A DNA stretch of 47,180 nucleotides from Nosocomiicoccus massiliensis (GCF_000438455.1 NZ_CAVG010000025.1:1-47180); one strand, 5' to 3'. Shown: positions 26,873 to 41,549, counted from the stretch's first letter. The notes: a model not told the origin generated them from the letters alone. Numbers and translations: made by a program.

Positions 26873-27103
26873 TTAGCTAAATAGAAGCTGAAGGTTTTGT
26901 GTTTCTACAAAAATATCGATGATAAAATTCGACATACTCGTTCCTAAAAGAATCGCGAGCAATATGTAAAACATTCTTATTTTAGCAGAATGACCTTTTT
27001 TAAAAATCATATCTACTTTTAAACAGTCTAAAATATAAAATGCAAAAATAGAACATGCGATATGTAAAATAATTTTCATCAATGCGATTTGAGATAAAAA
27101 CAT
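26873..27103 (-). CDS. ywzB: DUF1146 (YwzB-like) small membrane protein
   Basis: A 76-residue protein with two hydrophobic segments (about 3-25 and 44-66) and a basic loop between them (IFKKGHSAKIRMF). Length and pattern match DUF1146/YwzB, which lies between atpC and murA in many Firmicutes, as here. ATG follows AAGGGG. Function unknown. Confidence 0.82.
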   Translation of the reverse strand: MFLSQIALMKIILHIACSIFAFYILDCLKVDMIFKKGHSAKIRMFYILLAILLGTSMSNFIIDIFVETQNLQLLFS

Positions 27104-27116
27104 TTAAAAACCCCTT

Positions 27117-27145
27117 AAAAAAAGTCTAAGGTTTCCCTTAGACTT
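27117..27145 (-). terminator. ATP synthase operon terminator
   Basis: On the minus strand, AAGTCTAAGG-GAAA-CCTTAGACTT is followed by a run of Ts, directly after atpC and ahead of ywzB. It closes the atp operon. Confidence 0.88.
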
Positions 27146-27150
27146 TTTGT

Positions 27151-27558
27151 TTATTTAAATTGTGCAATATTCAAACGGTTAATTGCTCTTTGGAATGCAA
27201 GTTCTGCACGCACTTCATCGATTTCTTCTTCTTGCGCACGTTTTAGAAGCTCTTCTGCTCTCTTACGCGCAGCTAGTGCACGATCAGTATCGATATCATC
27301 CGCGAATTCTGCAGCTTGAGTTAACACTGTAACTTTGTCGCCACGAATTTCTGCAAATCCATCTGTAATCGCTAAATATTCGAACTGTCCATCGATTTTA
27401 GCTTTTACACTACCAATCTTTAAAGGTGTCACTGTTGGGACGTGGCCTGCCATGACCCCAAGTTCACCTTGTGTTGATTCCAAGATGACAATTTCGCAGT
27501 TATCATCAGTAAAAACAGAACCGTTAGGAGTAACTACATCTAATGCAATTGTACTCAT
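27151..27558 (-). CDS. atpC: ATP synthase F1 epsilon subunit
   Basis: A 135-residue stalk subunit with the N-terminal beta-sandwich (TPNGSVFTDDNCEIVILEST, GELGVMAGHVPTVTPL) and the C-terminal helical hairpin (RALAARKRAEELLKRAQEE). It couples rotor to F1 and can inhibit ATP hydrolysis. Last gene of the operon. Confidence 0.97.
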   Translation of the reverse strand: MSTIALDVVTPNGSVFTDDNCEIVILESTQGELGVMAGHVPTVTPLKIGSVKAKIDGQFEYLAITDGFAEIRGDKVTVLTQAAEFADDIDTDRALAARKRAEELLKRAQEEEIDEVRAELAFQRAINRLNIAQFK

Positions 27559-27576
27559 ACAACTAACCTCCTGTTA

Positions 27577-29013
<1,437 letters not shown>

Positions 29014-29016
29014 TTA

Positions 29017-29889
29017 TTATTCTTGTGCTTGTGCACCACTTACAATTTCTGTAATTTCTTGTGTAATCGCTGCTTGTCTTAGTCTGTTGTAAGACAATGT
29101 TAACTCACCAATCAATTCGTTTGCGTTGTCCGTAGCAGCTTTCATCGCTGTCATACGAGCAGCATGCTCACTTGTTTTTGCTTCAAGTAAAGCACCGTAA
29201 ATAATAGCTTCAGCGTATTGTGGTAATAATTCTTTTAAAATCGTTTCTTTATCTGGTTCGAATTCATAAGAAGCGAGATGAGTGTACTCATTTTTCGTTT
29301 CTAAATCGTCTTCTGACATTGGAAGTAACTGTCTTACAGTTACTTTTTGCTCGAGGATAGAGATGAATTCGTTATAGATAATATGAAGCTCATCGATTTC
29401 TTCATCTTCATATTGACGAATTGCTGCCGCCGCTATTTTTTTCACATCCGAAAATGATGGCTGATCTGGTAACCCTAGACGGTAGTCATCTATCTTATAG
29501 CCACGTAATCTAAGTACGTCGTATCCCATTTTACCGAGAACCATAAGTGAAATTTCGTCTTGGTTACCGTTATGGCGTTCATTGATTTCAGTTGTTATTG
29601 CTTTAATAACGTTTGCGTTGTATGGACCTGCTTTACCTGTATCACTTGAGATTACGATATAGCCAACACGTTTAACAGGACGTGCAGTTAACATCGGGTG
29701 AACGTTATTTCCACCTGCTCCAATTGCTTGGATTGTTTCTTCCATTCGGTCCATATACGGACGGAAGTTTTTAGTGTTTTGTTCTGAACGACCGAGTTTT
29801 GAGTTCGCGACCATGTTCATCGCACTCGTTAACTGACTCATCTTTTCAGTTGAGTTAATACGACCTTTTATCTCCCTTAATGAAGCCAT
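29017..29889 (-). CDS. atpG: ATP synthase F1 gamma subunit
   Basis: The 290-residue central rotor shaft. Conserved N-terminal helix (REIKGRINSTEKMSQLTSAM, MNMVANSKL) and C-terminal helix (AARMTAMKAATDNANELIGE, LTLSYNRLRQAAITQEI) frame the Rossmann-like middle. It lies 35 bases after atpA. Confidence 0.97.
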   Translation of the reverse strand: MASLREIKGRINSTEKMSQLTSAMNMVANSKLGRSEQNTKNFRPYMDRMEETIQAIGAGGNNVHPMLTARPVKRVGYIVISSDTGKAGPYNANVIKAITTEINERHNGNQDEISLMVLGKMGYDVLRLRGYKIDDYRLGLPDQPSFSDVKKIAAAAIRQYEDEEIDELHIIYNEFISILEQKVTVRQLLPMSEDDLETKNEYTHLASYEFEPDKETILKELLPQYAEAIIYGALLEAKTSEHAARMTAMKAATDNANELIGELTLSYNRLRQAAITQEITEIVSGAQAQE

Positions 29890-29924
29890 GATTTCACCAT
29901 CCTTTATATAAATAGTGTTATTTA

Positions 29925-31986
<2,062 letters not shown>

Positions 31987-31987
<1 letters not shown>

Positions 31988-32505
31988 TATCTATCCCCTG
32001 CTTCCTGTAGGTACTTGTCAATGAGATCCTTTTGATCTTGTGGAGACAATTCTTTTTCAATCACTTTTTGAGCAATTAAAACAGATAACTCAGCGACTTG
32101 GTCGTTGATTTCACGTACTGCTTTTTCTTTTTCTTGCTCGATATCTTTTTGTGCATCAGACATAAGTCTTTTTGCATTTATTGTTGCTTCGTCAATAATT
32201 GACTGCTGTTGTACTTTCGCTTCTTCACGAGATTTTTCAAACATTTCACTAACTTCAGCTTGAGTTTGAGATAAAATTTCCTCGTTCTTTTTACGAAGCG
32301 CTTCTGCTTCTCGTTTTGCAATTTCAGCGCTTTCGATGTCGTCGTGAATTAACTTTTCACGGTCGTCCATTACTTTTTTAACTGGTTCCCATACGAAATA
32401 TGAAAGAGCAAAAAGTAGTACTAAGAAGCTCCCGAGTAAAACGAGACCTGTACCAAAAGCCGTTGGGATTGACGACGGTGCAGCGCCTAATATTAATAGT
32501 TCCAC
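31987..32505 (-). CDS. atpF: ATP synthase F0 subunit b
   Basis: The 172-residue peripheral-stalk subunit: one membrane helix near the N-terminus (GLVLLGSFLVLLFALSYFVW) followed by a long charged coiled coil, ending SPQDQKDLIDKYLQEAGDR. I chose GTG at 32505 (MELLILGAAPSS), preceded by AAGGAG at eight bases, over an upstream TTG at 32523 with no ribosome site. Confidence 0.95.
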
Positions 32506-32557
32506 TATGTACACTCCTTTCAAGAAAGTTCACAATACTTAAGGTTACAAAAGAAAC

Positions 32558-32581
32558 GGCGAAATCTAGACAGACTTCGCC
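32558..32581 (-). other. Intercistronic hairpin between atpE and atpF
   Basis: On the minus strand, GGCGAAGTCT-GTCT-AGATTTCGCC forms a 10-base-pair stem with one G-U pair, 10 bases after the atpE stop. It lacks a clean T run, so it may stabilise atpE mRNA or cause partial termination, which would fit the need for many c subunits. Confidence 0.65.
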
Positions 32582-32590
32582 TCTAATTAT

Positions 32591-32824
<234 letters not shown>

Positions 32825-32854
32825 TTATGTTTGTTTATTTTTTTATTTTTTATA

Positions 32855-33953
<1,099 letters not shown>

Positions 33954-33999
33954 TTTACATTTTCCTCAAGTGTGATTTAGGCATATATGTATTGTTTGC

Positions 34000-34014
34000 A
34001 CACTTATAAAGTGT
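34000..34014. promoter_or_regulatory. Palindrome overlapping the atp operon -10
   Basis: ACACTT-ATA-AAGTGT is a perfect 6-3-6 inverted repeat overlapping the -10 of the atp promoter and the expected start of the transcript. The position is that of an operator. No regulator is identifiable. Confidence 0.4.
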
Positions 34015-34038
34015 ACCTATTACATGCCTAAGTGTCAA
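34010..34038 (-). promoter_or_regulatory. Promoter of the atpIBEFHAGDC operon
   Basis: On the minus strand, TTGACA (34033-34038), a 17-base spacer, and TACACT (34010-34015). It is the only clear promoter in the gap between mnaA and atpI and lies about 60 bases before the atpI start. Confidence 0.85.
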
Positions 34039-34065
34039 CGCATTTATTGTTATTTTAATAACATA

Positions 34066-35202
34066 TTATGAGTTCATAAAATCTGATGGTTTTTCTAATA
34101 TAAAACCATAATAATGTGAAATAATATCGACGATTCGATGACTCGCTTGACCATCACCATATGGATTTTTCAACTGAGTCATTTCATCGTATATTTCTCG
34201 GTTATTTAATAACTTATTTGTTTCATCGATGATTTTTTCAAAGTCTGTCCCAACAATTTTAAGCACACCACTTTCTACACCTTCTGGGCGTTCTGTGACA
34301 TCTCTTAAAACGAGTACAGGTTTATTTAGTGATGGTGCTTCTTCTTGTATGCCGCCAGAATCTGTGAGAATAATTTCACTTGCCGCAGCAAAGTTATGAA
34401 AGTCCATTACATCTAAAGGTTCGATTAATTCGATACGATCATGGTGTAAATATTGTTCTGCTAACTGTCGTATTTTCGGATTTTTATGAACAGGATATAC
34501 AATCACAACGTCGCGGTGTGTATCAGCGATATGTTTCATCGCTTTAAAAATTTGAACCATCGGATCACCTAAGTTTTCTCTGCGATGTGCTGTAAGTAGA
34601 ATTACTCTCTTATCTTTATATCGAGACAATAATTCACTTTTATAATTTGGATCTACCGTTGTATTTAAAGCATCTATCACTGTATTACCTGTCACAAAAA
34701 TTGTACTTTCATCGACTTGTTCTTTAAGTAAATTATCTTTTGCACGTATAGTCGGTGCAAAGTGTAAATCCGCTAAACGCGTCGTCAATTGTCGATTTAA
34801 CTCTTCAGGGTACGGCGCAAATTTATTGTACGTACGTAAACCTGCTTCGACATGGCCGATACTTACTTTCTGATAAAAAGCTGCAAGTGCAGCAGAAAAC
34901 GTAGTCGTCGTATCACCGTGGACGAGAACCATATCAGGAGTTTCTTTTTGTATAATCGACTCCATCTCTTTTAATACTTGACTCGTAATGTGAGAGAGCG
35001 TCTGCTCTGCTCTCATCACATTTAAGTCATAGTCTGGAGTAATGTTAAATGCACTGAGTACTTGATCTAACATTTCGCGGTGTTGTGCGGTTACGACAAC
35101 GACCGGCTCTAGATGATTTGACTCTTTTAATGCATTCACAAGTGGAGCCATTTTAATCGCTTCTGGTCGAGTACCAAAAACGACCATAATTCGCTTTTTC
35201 AT
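34066..35202 (-). CDS. mnaA: UDP-N-acetylglucosamine 2-epimerase (non-hydrolysing) MnaA/WecB
   Basis: Interconverts UDP-GlcNAc and UDP-ManNAc, the donor for the wall teichoic acid linkage unit. The 378-residue GT-B-fold enzyme has FGTRPEAIKMAPL at the start, VHGDTTTTFSAALAAF, HVEAGLRTYNKFAPYPEE and ILTDSGGIQEEAPSLNKPVL. ATG follows AAGGGG. It lies 14 bases after upp and upstream of the atp promoter, with no strong terminator in between. Confidence 0.95.
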   Translation of the reverse strand: MKKRIMVVFGTRPEAIKMAPLVNALKESNHLEPVVVVTAQHREMLDQVLSAFNITPDYDLNVMRAEQTLSHITSQVLKEMESIIQKETPDMVLVHGDTTTTFSAALAAFYQKVSIGHVEAGLRTYNKFAPYPEELNRQLTTRLADLHFAPTIRAKDNLLKEQVDESTIFVTGNTVIDALNTTVDPNYKSELLSRYKDKRVILLTAHRRENLGDPMVQIFKAMKHIADTHRDVVIVYPVHKNPKIRQLAEQYLHHDRIELIEPLDVMDFHNFAAASEIILTDSGGIQEEAPSLNKPVLVLRDVTERPEGVESGVLKIVGTDFEKIIDETNKLLNNREIYDEMTQLKNPYGDGQASHRIVDIISHYYGFILEKPSDFMNS

Positions 35203-35216
35203 ACGATTACCCCTTA

Positions 35217-35846
35217 TTATTTCGTTCCGAATAGACGATCTCCTGCGTCACCAAGTCCTGGAACGATATAACTATTTTCATCGAGTGAGTCATCTAATGC
35301 ACCGATGTAAATATCCACATCTGGATGTGCTTCTTCTAGAGCTTTTACACCTTCAGGCGCTGCAATTAAACAGATGAACGTCAGTTTAGTTGCACCACGT
35401 TTTTTAATCGCACTAATTGCTTCAACAGCGCTTGCTCCTGTAGCAAGCATCGGGTCAATGACTAAAATATCTCTTTCTTCAATATCACTTGGAAACTTCG
35501 CATAGTATTCCACAGCTTCAAGCGTTTCTGGATCACGGTATAAACCGATATGTCCAACGCGCGCAGATGGAATTAGCTTATGGATTCCTTCAGTCATTCC
35601 TAAACCAGCACGTAAAATTGGTACGAGACAAATCTTTTTCCCGCTTAAACGTTTTGCTGTTGTCGGGCCGATTGGCGTTTCAACAGTAACGTCTTCTAGA
35701 GATAATTCTCTTGTTACTTCATATGCCATAAGCATTCCGACTTCGTCAACGAGTTCTCTAAACTCTTTTGTCGACGTATGTTTGTCTCGGATATATCCGA
35801 GTTTATGCTGAATTAATGGATGATCCATTACGCGTACTTTTGTCAT
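35217..35846 (-). CDS. upp: Uracil phosphoribosyltransferase
   Basis: Salvages uracil to UMP using PRPP. The 209-residue protein has the PRPP loop [16 protein letters not shown], the uracil-binding segment [17 protein letters not shown] and [14 protein letters not shown]. It lies 11 bases after glyA. The glyA-upp-mnaA order is staphylococcal. Confidence 0.97.
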   Translation of the reverse strand: MTKVRVMDHPLIQHKLGYIRDKHTSTKEFRELVDEVGMLMAYEVTRELSLEDVTVETPIGPTTAKRLSGKKICLVPILRAGLGMTEGIHKLIPSARVGHIGLYRDPETLEAVEYYAKFPSDIEERDILVIDPMLATGASAVEAISAIKKRGATKLTFICLIAAPEGVKALEEAHPDVDIYIGALDDSLDENSYIVPGLGDAGDRLFGTK

Positions 35847-35857
35847 AGTCTCTCTCC

Positions 35858-37099
35858 CTATTTGTGGTCATATAACGGATATTTACTAGTTAACTGAACG
35901 ACTCTGTCATGAATTCCGTCTAAGCTTTCTCCGTTCTTTTCTTTTGTTAATGTTTCAATGATAATGTCTGCAACTTCTTCCATTTCTGCTTCTTTAAATC
36001 CACGCGTTGTCATTGCAGGTGTTCCCATACGTAAACCACTCGTTACAAATGGTGATTCAGTTTCGAATGGAATTGTGTTTTTATTCGTTGTAATACCAAC
36101 TTTATCTAACGCTTCTTCTGCTTGTTTACCTGTTAAGCCGAATACTTTTGTATCTACTAACACTAAGTGGTTTTCAGTACGTCCTGAAACGATTCTTAAA
36201 CCGTTCTCTTGTAATTTTTCAGCAAGCACTTTTGCGTTTTTAATCACTTGCTCTTGATATGCTTTAAATTCAGGTTGTAATGCTTCTTTAAATGCAACAG
36301 CTTTTGCTGCAATTACGTGCATTAACGGTCCACCTTGAATACCAGGGAAGATGTTTGAATCGATCTTTCTCGCATGTTCTTTTTTAGTTAAAATAATTCC
36401 ACCACGAGGTCCACGTAATGTTTTATGTGTTGTTGAAGTTACAAAGTCAGCATACTCAACTGGGTTTGGATGTAGACCAGCTGCAACTAAACCAGCGATG
36501 TGTGCCATGTCTACCATTAAGTATGCGCCGACTTCATCTGCGATTTCTCTGAACTTTTTAAAGTCGATTTGTAACGCGTATGCACTACCACCAGCGATAA
36601 TCAGTTTAGGTTGTTCTTTAATCGCAATTTCACGTAACTCATCGTAGTCAATTGCTTCATCTTCTTTAGATACACCGTAACTTACGATGTTAAATAATTT
36701 ACCACTAAAGTTTACCGGTGCACCGTGCGTTAAGTGACCACCGTCAGATAAGTTCATACCTAAAATCGTATCTCCAGGATTTAACACTGAGAAATACACT
36801 GCCATGTTCGCTTGTGAACCAGAGTGTGGTTGTACGTTTGCGTGTTCTGCACCGAAGATTTCTTTTAGACGTTCACGCGCTAGATCTTCAGCAACGTCTA
36901 CGTACTCACATCCTCCATAGTAACGTTTACCTGGGTAACCTTCTGCGTATTTGTTTGTTAACACGCTACCTTGAGCTTCTAATACCGCTTCTGAAACAAA
37001 GTTTTCTGATGCGATTAGCTCAATATTTTCATTTTGACGGTCGAATTCCTTTTGAATCGCTTCGTATAGTGCTTCATCTGATTGTTTAATGTAAGACAT
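35858..37099 (-). CDS. glyA: Serine hydroxymethyltransferase
   Basis: PLP enzyme that makes glycine and methylene-tetrahydrofolate from serine. The 413-residue protein has the PLP lysine in [15 protein letters not shown] and the substrate-binding [20 protein letters not shown] at the N-terminus, with [14 protein letters not shown]. It is downstream of ywlG, with a 41-base gap and no terminator. Confidence 0.97.
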   Translation of the reverse strand: MSYIKQSDEALYEAIQKEFDRQNENIELIASENFVSEAVLEAQGSVLTNKYAEGYPGKRYYGGCEYVDVAEDLARERLKEIFGAEHANVQPHSGSQANMAVYFSVLNPGDTILGMNLSDGGHLTHGAPVNFSGKLFNIVSYGVSKEDEAIDYDELREIAIKEQPKLIIAGGSAYALQIDFKKFREIADEVGAYLMVDMAHIAGLVAAGLHPNPVEYADFVTSTTHKTLRGPRGGIILTKKEHARKIDSNIFPGIQGGPLMHVIAAKAVAFKEALQPEFKAYQEQVIKNAKVLAEKLQENGLRIVSGRTENHLVLVDTKVFGLTGKQAEEALDKVGITTNKNTIPFETESPFVTSGLRMGTPAMTTRGFKEAEMEEVADIIIETLTKEKNGESLDGIHDRVVQLTSKYPLYDHK

Positions 37100-37140
37100 G
37101 TTTGATAACTCTCCTTAATATATAAATTTTATTAATTCAT

Positions 37141-37695
37141 TTAGTTATAATGCGCGCGTTCTCCACCGATTAATTTCGGACGAGATTTCGCTATTGTAAG
37201 TTGTGCTTCTCCGAGCGCTTTCGTATTTACTCGAACAGGAACTTGTACGTGTTTAATATGCATACCAATTAGTGTTTGACCGATATCAATGCCTAAATCG
37301 ACATCGACGTGCTCGACTACGACACTATCCTTTAAATGATTAAACGCATATTCACTTAAACTTCCACCCGCACTTCTGTCAGGAACGACAGTTACAATTT
37401 GTGATTGTAAATGATTTCTTTCGACTGCTTTTTTAGTAGTAGTCAGTGCACGGTTAATATGTTCACACCCTTGGAAAAATACATCCATATCATATCGTTC
37501 AACGACCGGTTCGAACGCTTTGAAAATCACTTCCGCAACTTCTATCGAACTATGTTTACCGATATGTTCTCCTTGTACTTCAGATGTTGAACATCCGATG
37601 ACGAGTGAGGCATTTGAAAAGAAAAAATTAGCGTCTTCTAACTCTTGAATGAGCGTTGTAAGCTCACTGTTCAATTTTTTCAATTCTACGCTCAT
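37141..37695 (-). CDS. ywlG: DUF436 / YwlG family protein
   Basis: A 184-residue protein of the conserved YwlG (TIGR01440) family, function unknown. Conserved stretches are NASLVIGCSTSEVQGEHIGK, FFQGCEHINRALTT and VPDRSAGGSLSEYAFNHL. I chose ATG at 37695 (MSVELKKLNSEL), with GAAGGTGG before it. It overlaps rpiB by 32 bases and precedes glyA. Confidence 0.92.
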   Translation of the reverse strand: MSVELKKLNSELTTLIQELEDANFFFSNASLVIGCSTSEVQGEHIGKHSSIEVAEVIFKAFEPVVERYDMDVFFQGCEHINRALTTTKKAVERNHLQSQIVTVVPDRSAGGSLSEYAFNHLKDSVVVEHVDVDLGIDIGQTLIGMHIKHVQVPVRVNTKALGEAQLTIAKSRPKLIGGERAHYN

Positions 37696-38092
37696 GTCTA
37701 CCACCTTCAAATTCAGTTTCTAACCAAATATCAACGATATCTAACGCTAATCCAGTTCCGATTACACGTTCACCCATACATAAAATATTAGAGTTGTTAT
37801 GCTCTCGTGTAGCGTGTGCAGAAAACGTGTCGTGAACGAGTGCTGCGCGAATACCTTTATATTTATTCGCTGCGATATTCATTCCGATACCTGTTCCACA
37901 TACTAAAATACCGCGGTCGTATTCGCCGTTTTGAACAGCTTCGGCAACCGGCTTTGCATAATCTGGGTAATCGACAGAATCTGTATCGAATGGCCCGACG
38001 TCTTTAACGTCGATTCCTTTATCTTCTAAATGCTGTACGATGGCTGACTTTAAGTTGAATCCACCGTGGTCTGAACTGATAATCACTTTCAT
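37664..38092 (-). CDS. rpiB: Ribose-5-phosphate isomerase B (RpiB/LacAB family)
   Basis: Sugar-phosphate isomerase of 142 residues, typical length. N-terminal SSDHGGFNLKSAIVQHL and the active-site cysteine region VCGTGIGMNIAANK are present, with HATREHNNSNILCMGERVIG. The family also includes galactose-6-phosphate isomerase subunits; a single gene with these neighbours favours RpiB. I chose ATG at 38092 because the ATG at 38101 abuts AGGAG. A promoter precedes it. Confidence 0.9.
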   Translation of the reverse strand: MKVIISSDHGGFNLKSAIVQHLEDKGIDVKDVGPFDTDSVDYPDYAKPVAEAVQNGEYDRGILVCGTGIGMNIAANKYKGIRAALVHDTFSAHATREHNNSNILCMGERVIGTGLALDIVDIWLETEFEGGRHERRIEKIEQ

Positions 38093-38113
38093 TGAAATCA
38101 TCTCCTAAATATT

Positions 38114-38141
38114 ATTATACATTCTTAAAATGCAGTTTCAA
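38114..38141 (-). promoter_or_regulatory. Promoter of the rpiB-ywlG-glyA-upp-mnaA cluster
   Basis: On the minus strand, TTGAAA (38136-38141), a 16-base spacer, and TATAAT (38114-38119), 22 bases before the rpiB start. Confidence 0.75.
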
Positions 38142-38153
38142 AATCATTCGTTA

Positions 38154-38552
38154 CTACCAGTTTATTTTATCGATATACTGTTTCATCTGATGAAACACAC
38201 GTGTGTAATCATCCATATTACCGCCAAATGGATCGAGGACATCCCCGCTTTCACCTGCATACTCACTTAAGAGATGAACATCCGCATCCTCATTTAACAT
38301 TTTTACTTGCATATAATGACTTTTTGTCATGACGAGTAGCGTATTGTCGAGCGTGTCCTCATAAGTCAACTGTTTTGGTAGCGTAGAAGGTGAATAATTT
38401 TCTCTTTGGATAATCTCCTCACTATACGGACTGACTTGATTTGACGTAACAAACAAACCTCTCGACTCAACTTCTCTGTCCGTCACTGTTTTAGCGTAAC
38501 TTTCAGCAAGTGGACTTCGGCACGTATTACCTGTACATACAAATATAATCAT
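38154..38552 (-). CDS. ywlE: Low-molecular-weight phosphatase, YwlE-type (probable protein-arginine phosphatase)
   Basis: A 132-residue LMW phosphatase with P-loop VCTGNTCRSP (C6, R12) and the general acid aspartate in VLDPFGG. T10 takes the place of the isoleucine common in tyrosine-specific homologues. In YwlE this threonine favours phosphoarginine over phosphotyrosine, so it may reverse McsB arginine phosphorylation. In Staphylococcus the orthologue is called PtpB. The start lies three bases after the sua5 stop, AAAGGGTGA serving as ribosome site. Confidence 0.9.
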   Translation of the reverse strand: MIIFVCTGNTCRSPLAESYAKTVTDREVESRGLFVTSNQVSPYSEEIIQRENYSPSTLPKQLTYEDTLDNTLLVMTKSHYMQVKMLNEDADVHLLSEYAGESGDVLDPFGGNMDDYTRVFHQMKQYIDKINW

Positions 38553-38556
38553 GCAA

Positions 38557-39612
38557 TCACCCTTTAATAATCGTACTACCTGTCGCTTTATAAATACGGT
38601 TCATCAGTGCTTCTGTTTCACTATTTTGCTTAAATCCGTATATATAGATGATTTCAACATCCGACGCGTCCATATGTCTCAGTGCGGCGTATAAGTTTTT
38701 AGCCGCTTCACGGTAACTTTCTTCGTCTCGACAAAGACTCGTAAACTGCATGTCTTTGTCGATATATTGGCGGACAGTTTCTGGCGCGATGACTCCAACT
38801 TTATTCTTTTTTATACCTTCAGGTACACGAAGTCTCGTGTTCGAGTTAATGCCACCTTCAACGACACTCATCGGCTGACGTGGTGCGTAGTGTTTGTACT
38901 TCATACCAGGAGAAATCGGTCGTTCCATCATATCTTTATGTTCTAAAACCTCTTCTTTTAATACGTCTCTTAACTCTTCGATTGATATATGTCCTGGACG
39001 AGCGACTTTATACGGAAACTGTGTGCAGTCTAACACTGTACTTTCTAGTCCAATTTCAGATTTCTCAGATACGACCACACCAAATATTTTACCGTTTAAG
39101 TCATGAAGCACGTGTTCTGCATCTGTCGGAGACGGTTTACCACTTAAATTCGCACTCGGTGCAGCGATCGGTATATTTGTGTACTCTAAAATCTTTCGTG
39201 CAACTGGATGTGAAGGCATTCTTACCGCGACACTATCCATTTCAGCGACTGTATTTGAAGCGATGACCCCATCTTTTAAAGGTAAGATAAAAGAAATCGG
39301 TCCAGGCCAAAACGTATCCATGAGTTTTTTTACTTTATCATCGATATAAGACGTGAACGACTCAACTTGTTCGTAACTATGCACGTGGACGATTAACGGA
39401 TTATCTCCAGGCCGGTTTTTCGCTTGGAAAATTTTAATAATCGCTTCTGGATCTTTCGCATTTGCACCGAGACCATATACCGTTTCTGTTGGAATTGCGA
39501 TGATTTCTCCGTATTCAAACGCGAGTTTTATTTCGTCCAATTTTTCAATTGTTTCCTCTGTAAGTGGTGCGTTAACGTCTTCAGATGTGATTTCCCATAC
39601 TTTTGTATTCAT
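38557..39612 (-). CDS. Threonylcarbamoyl-AMP synthase (Sua5/YwlC type)
   Basis: Makes the threonylcarbamoyl donor for t6A37 of tRNAs. The 351-residue long form has the YrdC domain (AIPTETVYGLGANAKD, KNRPGDNPLIVH, PSANLSGKPSPT, about 30-210) and a C-terminal Sua5 domain from PISPGMKYKHYAPRQP. I chose ATG at 39612, which overlaps the prmC stop by one base (TAATG), rather than the start at 39624. Confidence 0.94.
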   Translation of the reverse strand: MNTKVWEITSEDVNAPLTEETIEKLDEIKLAFEYGEIIAIPTETVYGLGANAKDPEAIIKIFQAKNRPGDNPLIVHVHSYEQVESFTSYIDDKVKKLMDTFWPGPISFILPLKDGVIASNTVAEMDSVAVRMPSHPVARKILEYTNIPIAAPSANLSGKPSPTDAEHVLHDLNGKIFGVVVSEKSEIGLESTVLDCTQFPYKVARPGHISIEELRDVLKEEVLEHKDMMERPISPGMKYKHYAPRQPMSVVEGGINSNTRLRVPEGIKKNKVGVIAPETVRQYIDKDMQFTSLCRDEESYREAAKNLYAALRHMDASDVEIIYIYGFKQNSETEALMNRIYKATGSTIIKG

Positions 39613-40451
39613 TACTTCACCCACTCTATATATAAAATGCGGTCATTACCATTTATATCTTGAATAACTTCGCGCTTAGCGTTCGGCCAATATGTGTCAA
39701 CGAGCGCAAGCACGTCCTTTTTTTCTTTCCAGCCAATTTCAAAAAATGCTTTCCCGCCATCGTTTAAAATTTTGTCTAACGACTCTATCATTTTACGATA
39801 AAAATACAGACCCTGTTCATCAGCGAAGAGCGCGAGTTTTGGCTCATACTTTTTGACAGACAAAGACATATCTTCAAGTTCGTCTTCACTAATATACGGT
39901 GGATTTGATACGAGTATGTCGACTTTAATCCCCTGTTCGATGAACGGTTCAAATAAATCGCCGTTTAAAACTTTAACGTCCGCTTCAAGATTTTCTATAT
40001 TTTTCTTCGCTACTTCTAAAGCATCTTTTGAAACATCGGATATGTATACGTCTAATTCAGGACGTTCTAATTTGAGTGTAATACCAATTACTCCGGTACC
40101 TGTCCCAATGTCCGCAACGACGCCTGAATCGGTGTTTTTTAATACGTGCATGACGAGTTCTTCTGTTTCATTTCTCGGGATTAACGTGTCGCTGTTTACA
40201 TAAAAATCTCTACCGTAAAAATATTGCGTGTTCGTAATATATTGAACAGGTTCATCGTTTAATAGTCGTTGTACGCCGTCCATATATCGCTCGTAATCAT
40301 CATCTGTCATTTCATTATGACCGTTTAAAATTAGGCTGAGCGTATCCATTGAAAATAAATCGTCTAATAATATGTCTGCAGCGCGCGTTTCTTTACGTGC
40401 TGCAGACAATAATTCTTTCGCTTCTTTTAGAGCAATATTAAAACTCGGCAT
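39612..40451 (-). CDS. prmC: Release factor glutamine methyltransferase PrmC (HemK)
   Basis: Methylates the glutamine of the GGQ motif in peptide release factors. The 279-residue protein has an N-terminal helical domain, an SAM site [15 protein letters not shown] and the catalytic NPPY (in [13 protein letters not shown]). It overlaps the 3' end of its substrate gene prfA by 14 bases. Confidence 0.96.
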   Translation of the reverse strand: MPSFNIALKEAKELLSAARKETRAADILLDDLFSMDTLSLILNGHNEMTDDDYERYMDGVQRLLNDEPVQYITNTQYFYGRDFYVNSDTLIPRNETEELVMHVLKNTDSGVVADIGTGTGVIGITLKLERPELDVYISDVSKDALEVAKKNIENLEADVKVLNGDLFEPFIEQGIKVDILVSNPPYISEDELEDMSLSVKKYEPKLALFADEQGLYFYRKMIESLDKILNDGGKAFFEIGWKEKKDVLALVDTYWPNAKREVIQDINGNDRILYIEWVK

Positions 40452-41517
40452 TGTTTAACTCTTCTAATCGAGATTTTTGGTCTTCAATCATGAGTGAGTC
40501 TAATACTTCATCTAAGTTACCATCGATAATTTGATCGAGTTTATTAATTGTTAAACCGATTCGGTGATCTGTCACACGGTTTTGCGGATAGTTATACGTA
40601 CGAATACGTTCAGAACGGTCACCAGTCCCGACTGCGAGTTTACGCTTTTCACTGTATTCGTCTTGTGCTTCTTGTTGCATCATATCGTAAATTCTAGAGC
40701 GCATAACTTTCATTGCGCTATCTCTGTTTTTGATTTGTGATTTTTCATCTTGTGACGTTACAACTAAACCTGTCGGTAAGTGTGTAATACGTACGGCAGA
40801 GTCTGTCGTGTTAACGTGCTGACCACCTGCACCACTTGAGCGGTACGTATCGATTTTTAAGTCTTCGTTACGTATTTCAACTTCAACTTCTTCAACCTCT
40901 GGTAAAACCGCTACTGTCGCTGTTGACGTATGGATACGACCTCCTGATTCTGTTTCAGGGACGCGCTGAACACGGTGTGCGCCGTTTTCAAATTTTAGTT
41001 TTGAGTACGCACCGTGACCGTTAATTACGAAACTGATTTCTTTAAAACCACCTTGGTCAGAAGCACTTTTGTCGACGACATCGATTTTCCAACCTTGGGT
41101 TTCCGCATAGCGTGAATACATACGGAATAAATCTCCAGCAAAAATTTGTGCTTCATCTCCTCCTGCTGCCCCGCGAATTTCCATAACAACGTTTTTGTCG
41201 TCGTTCGGGTCTTTTGGAATGAGTAAGAACTTAAGTTTTTCTTCAAGCTGAGGAAGTAATGCTTCAGATTCTTTAATTTCTTCTTTTAGTAATTCGTTCA
41301 TTTCCGGGTCGTCTGACTCTTCTAACATTTCTTTTGACTCGGCAATCGTTTCTTTATGTGATTTATATTCTCTATACACTTCTACTTTTTCTGATAAATC
41401 ACTTTGCTCTTTTGAATACTCTCTTAACTTATCCGGATCACTAGTTACATCTGGATCACTGAGCAGTTCATTGAGTTGTTCGTATCTATCTTCTAATATA
41501 TCGAGTTGATCAAACAT
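40438..41517 (-). CDS. prfA: Peptide chain release factor 1
   Basis: Ends translation at UAA and UAG. The 359-residue class I factor has the GGQ motif in [18 protein letters not shown] and the PxT-like stop-recognition region [16 protein letters not shown]. Expression is coupled to prmC by overlap. In Staphylococcus tdk normally precedes prfA; here the next gene upstream is rpmE. An extended -10 lies in the 118-base gap. Confidence 0.97.
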   Translation of the reverse strand: MFDQLDILEDRYEQLNELLSDPDVTSDPDKLREYSKEQSDLSEKVEVYREYKSHKETIAESKEMLEESDDPEMNELLKEEIKESEALLPQLEEKLKFLLIPKDPNDDKNVVMEIRGAAGGDEAQIFAGDLFRMYSRYAETQGWKIDVVDKSASDQGGFKEISFVINGHGAYSKLKFENGAHRVQRVPETESGGRIHTSTATVAVLPEVEEVEVEIRNEDLKIDTYRSSGAGGQHVNTTDSAVRITHLPTGLVVTSQDEKSQIKNRDSAMKVMRSRIYDMMQQEAQDEYSEKRKLAVGTGDRSERIRTYNYPQNRVTDHRIGLTINKLDQIIDGNLDEVLDSLMIEDQKSRLEELNNAEF

Positions 41518-41549
41518 ATCCTTCGTCCTTTTCTTCTAGATTCTTGTTA

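Noticed and set aside
34040-34065. Terminator after mnaA
   Set aside because: The palindrome TGTTATTAAAATAACA is AT-only, short and without a T run, so it would not terminate well.
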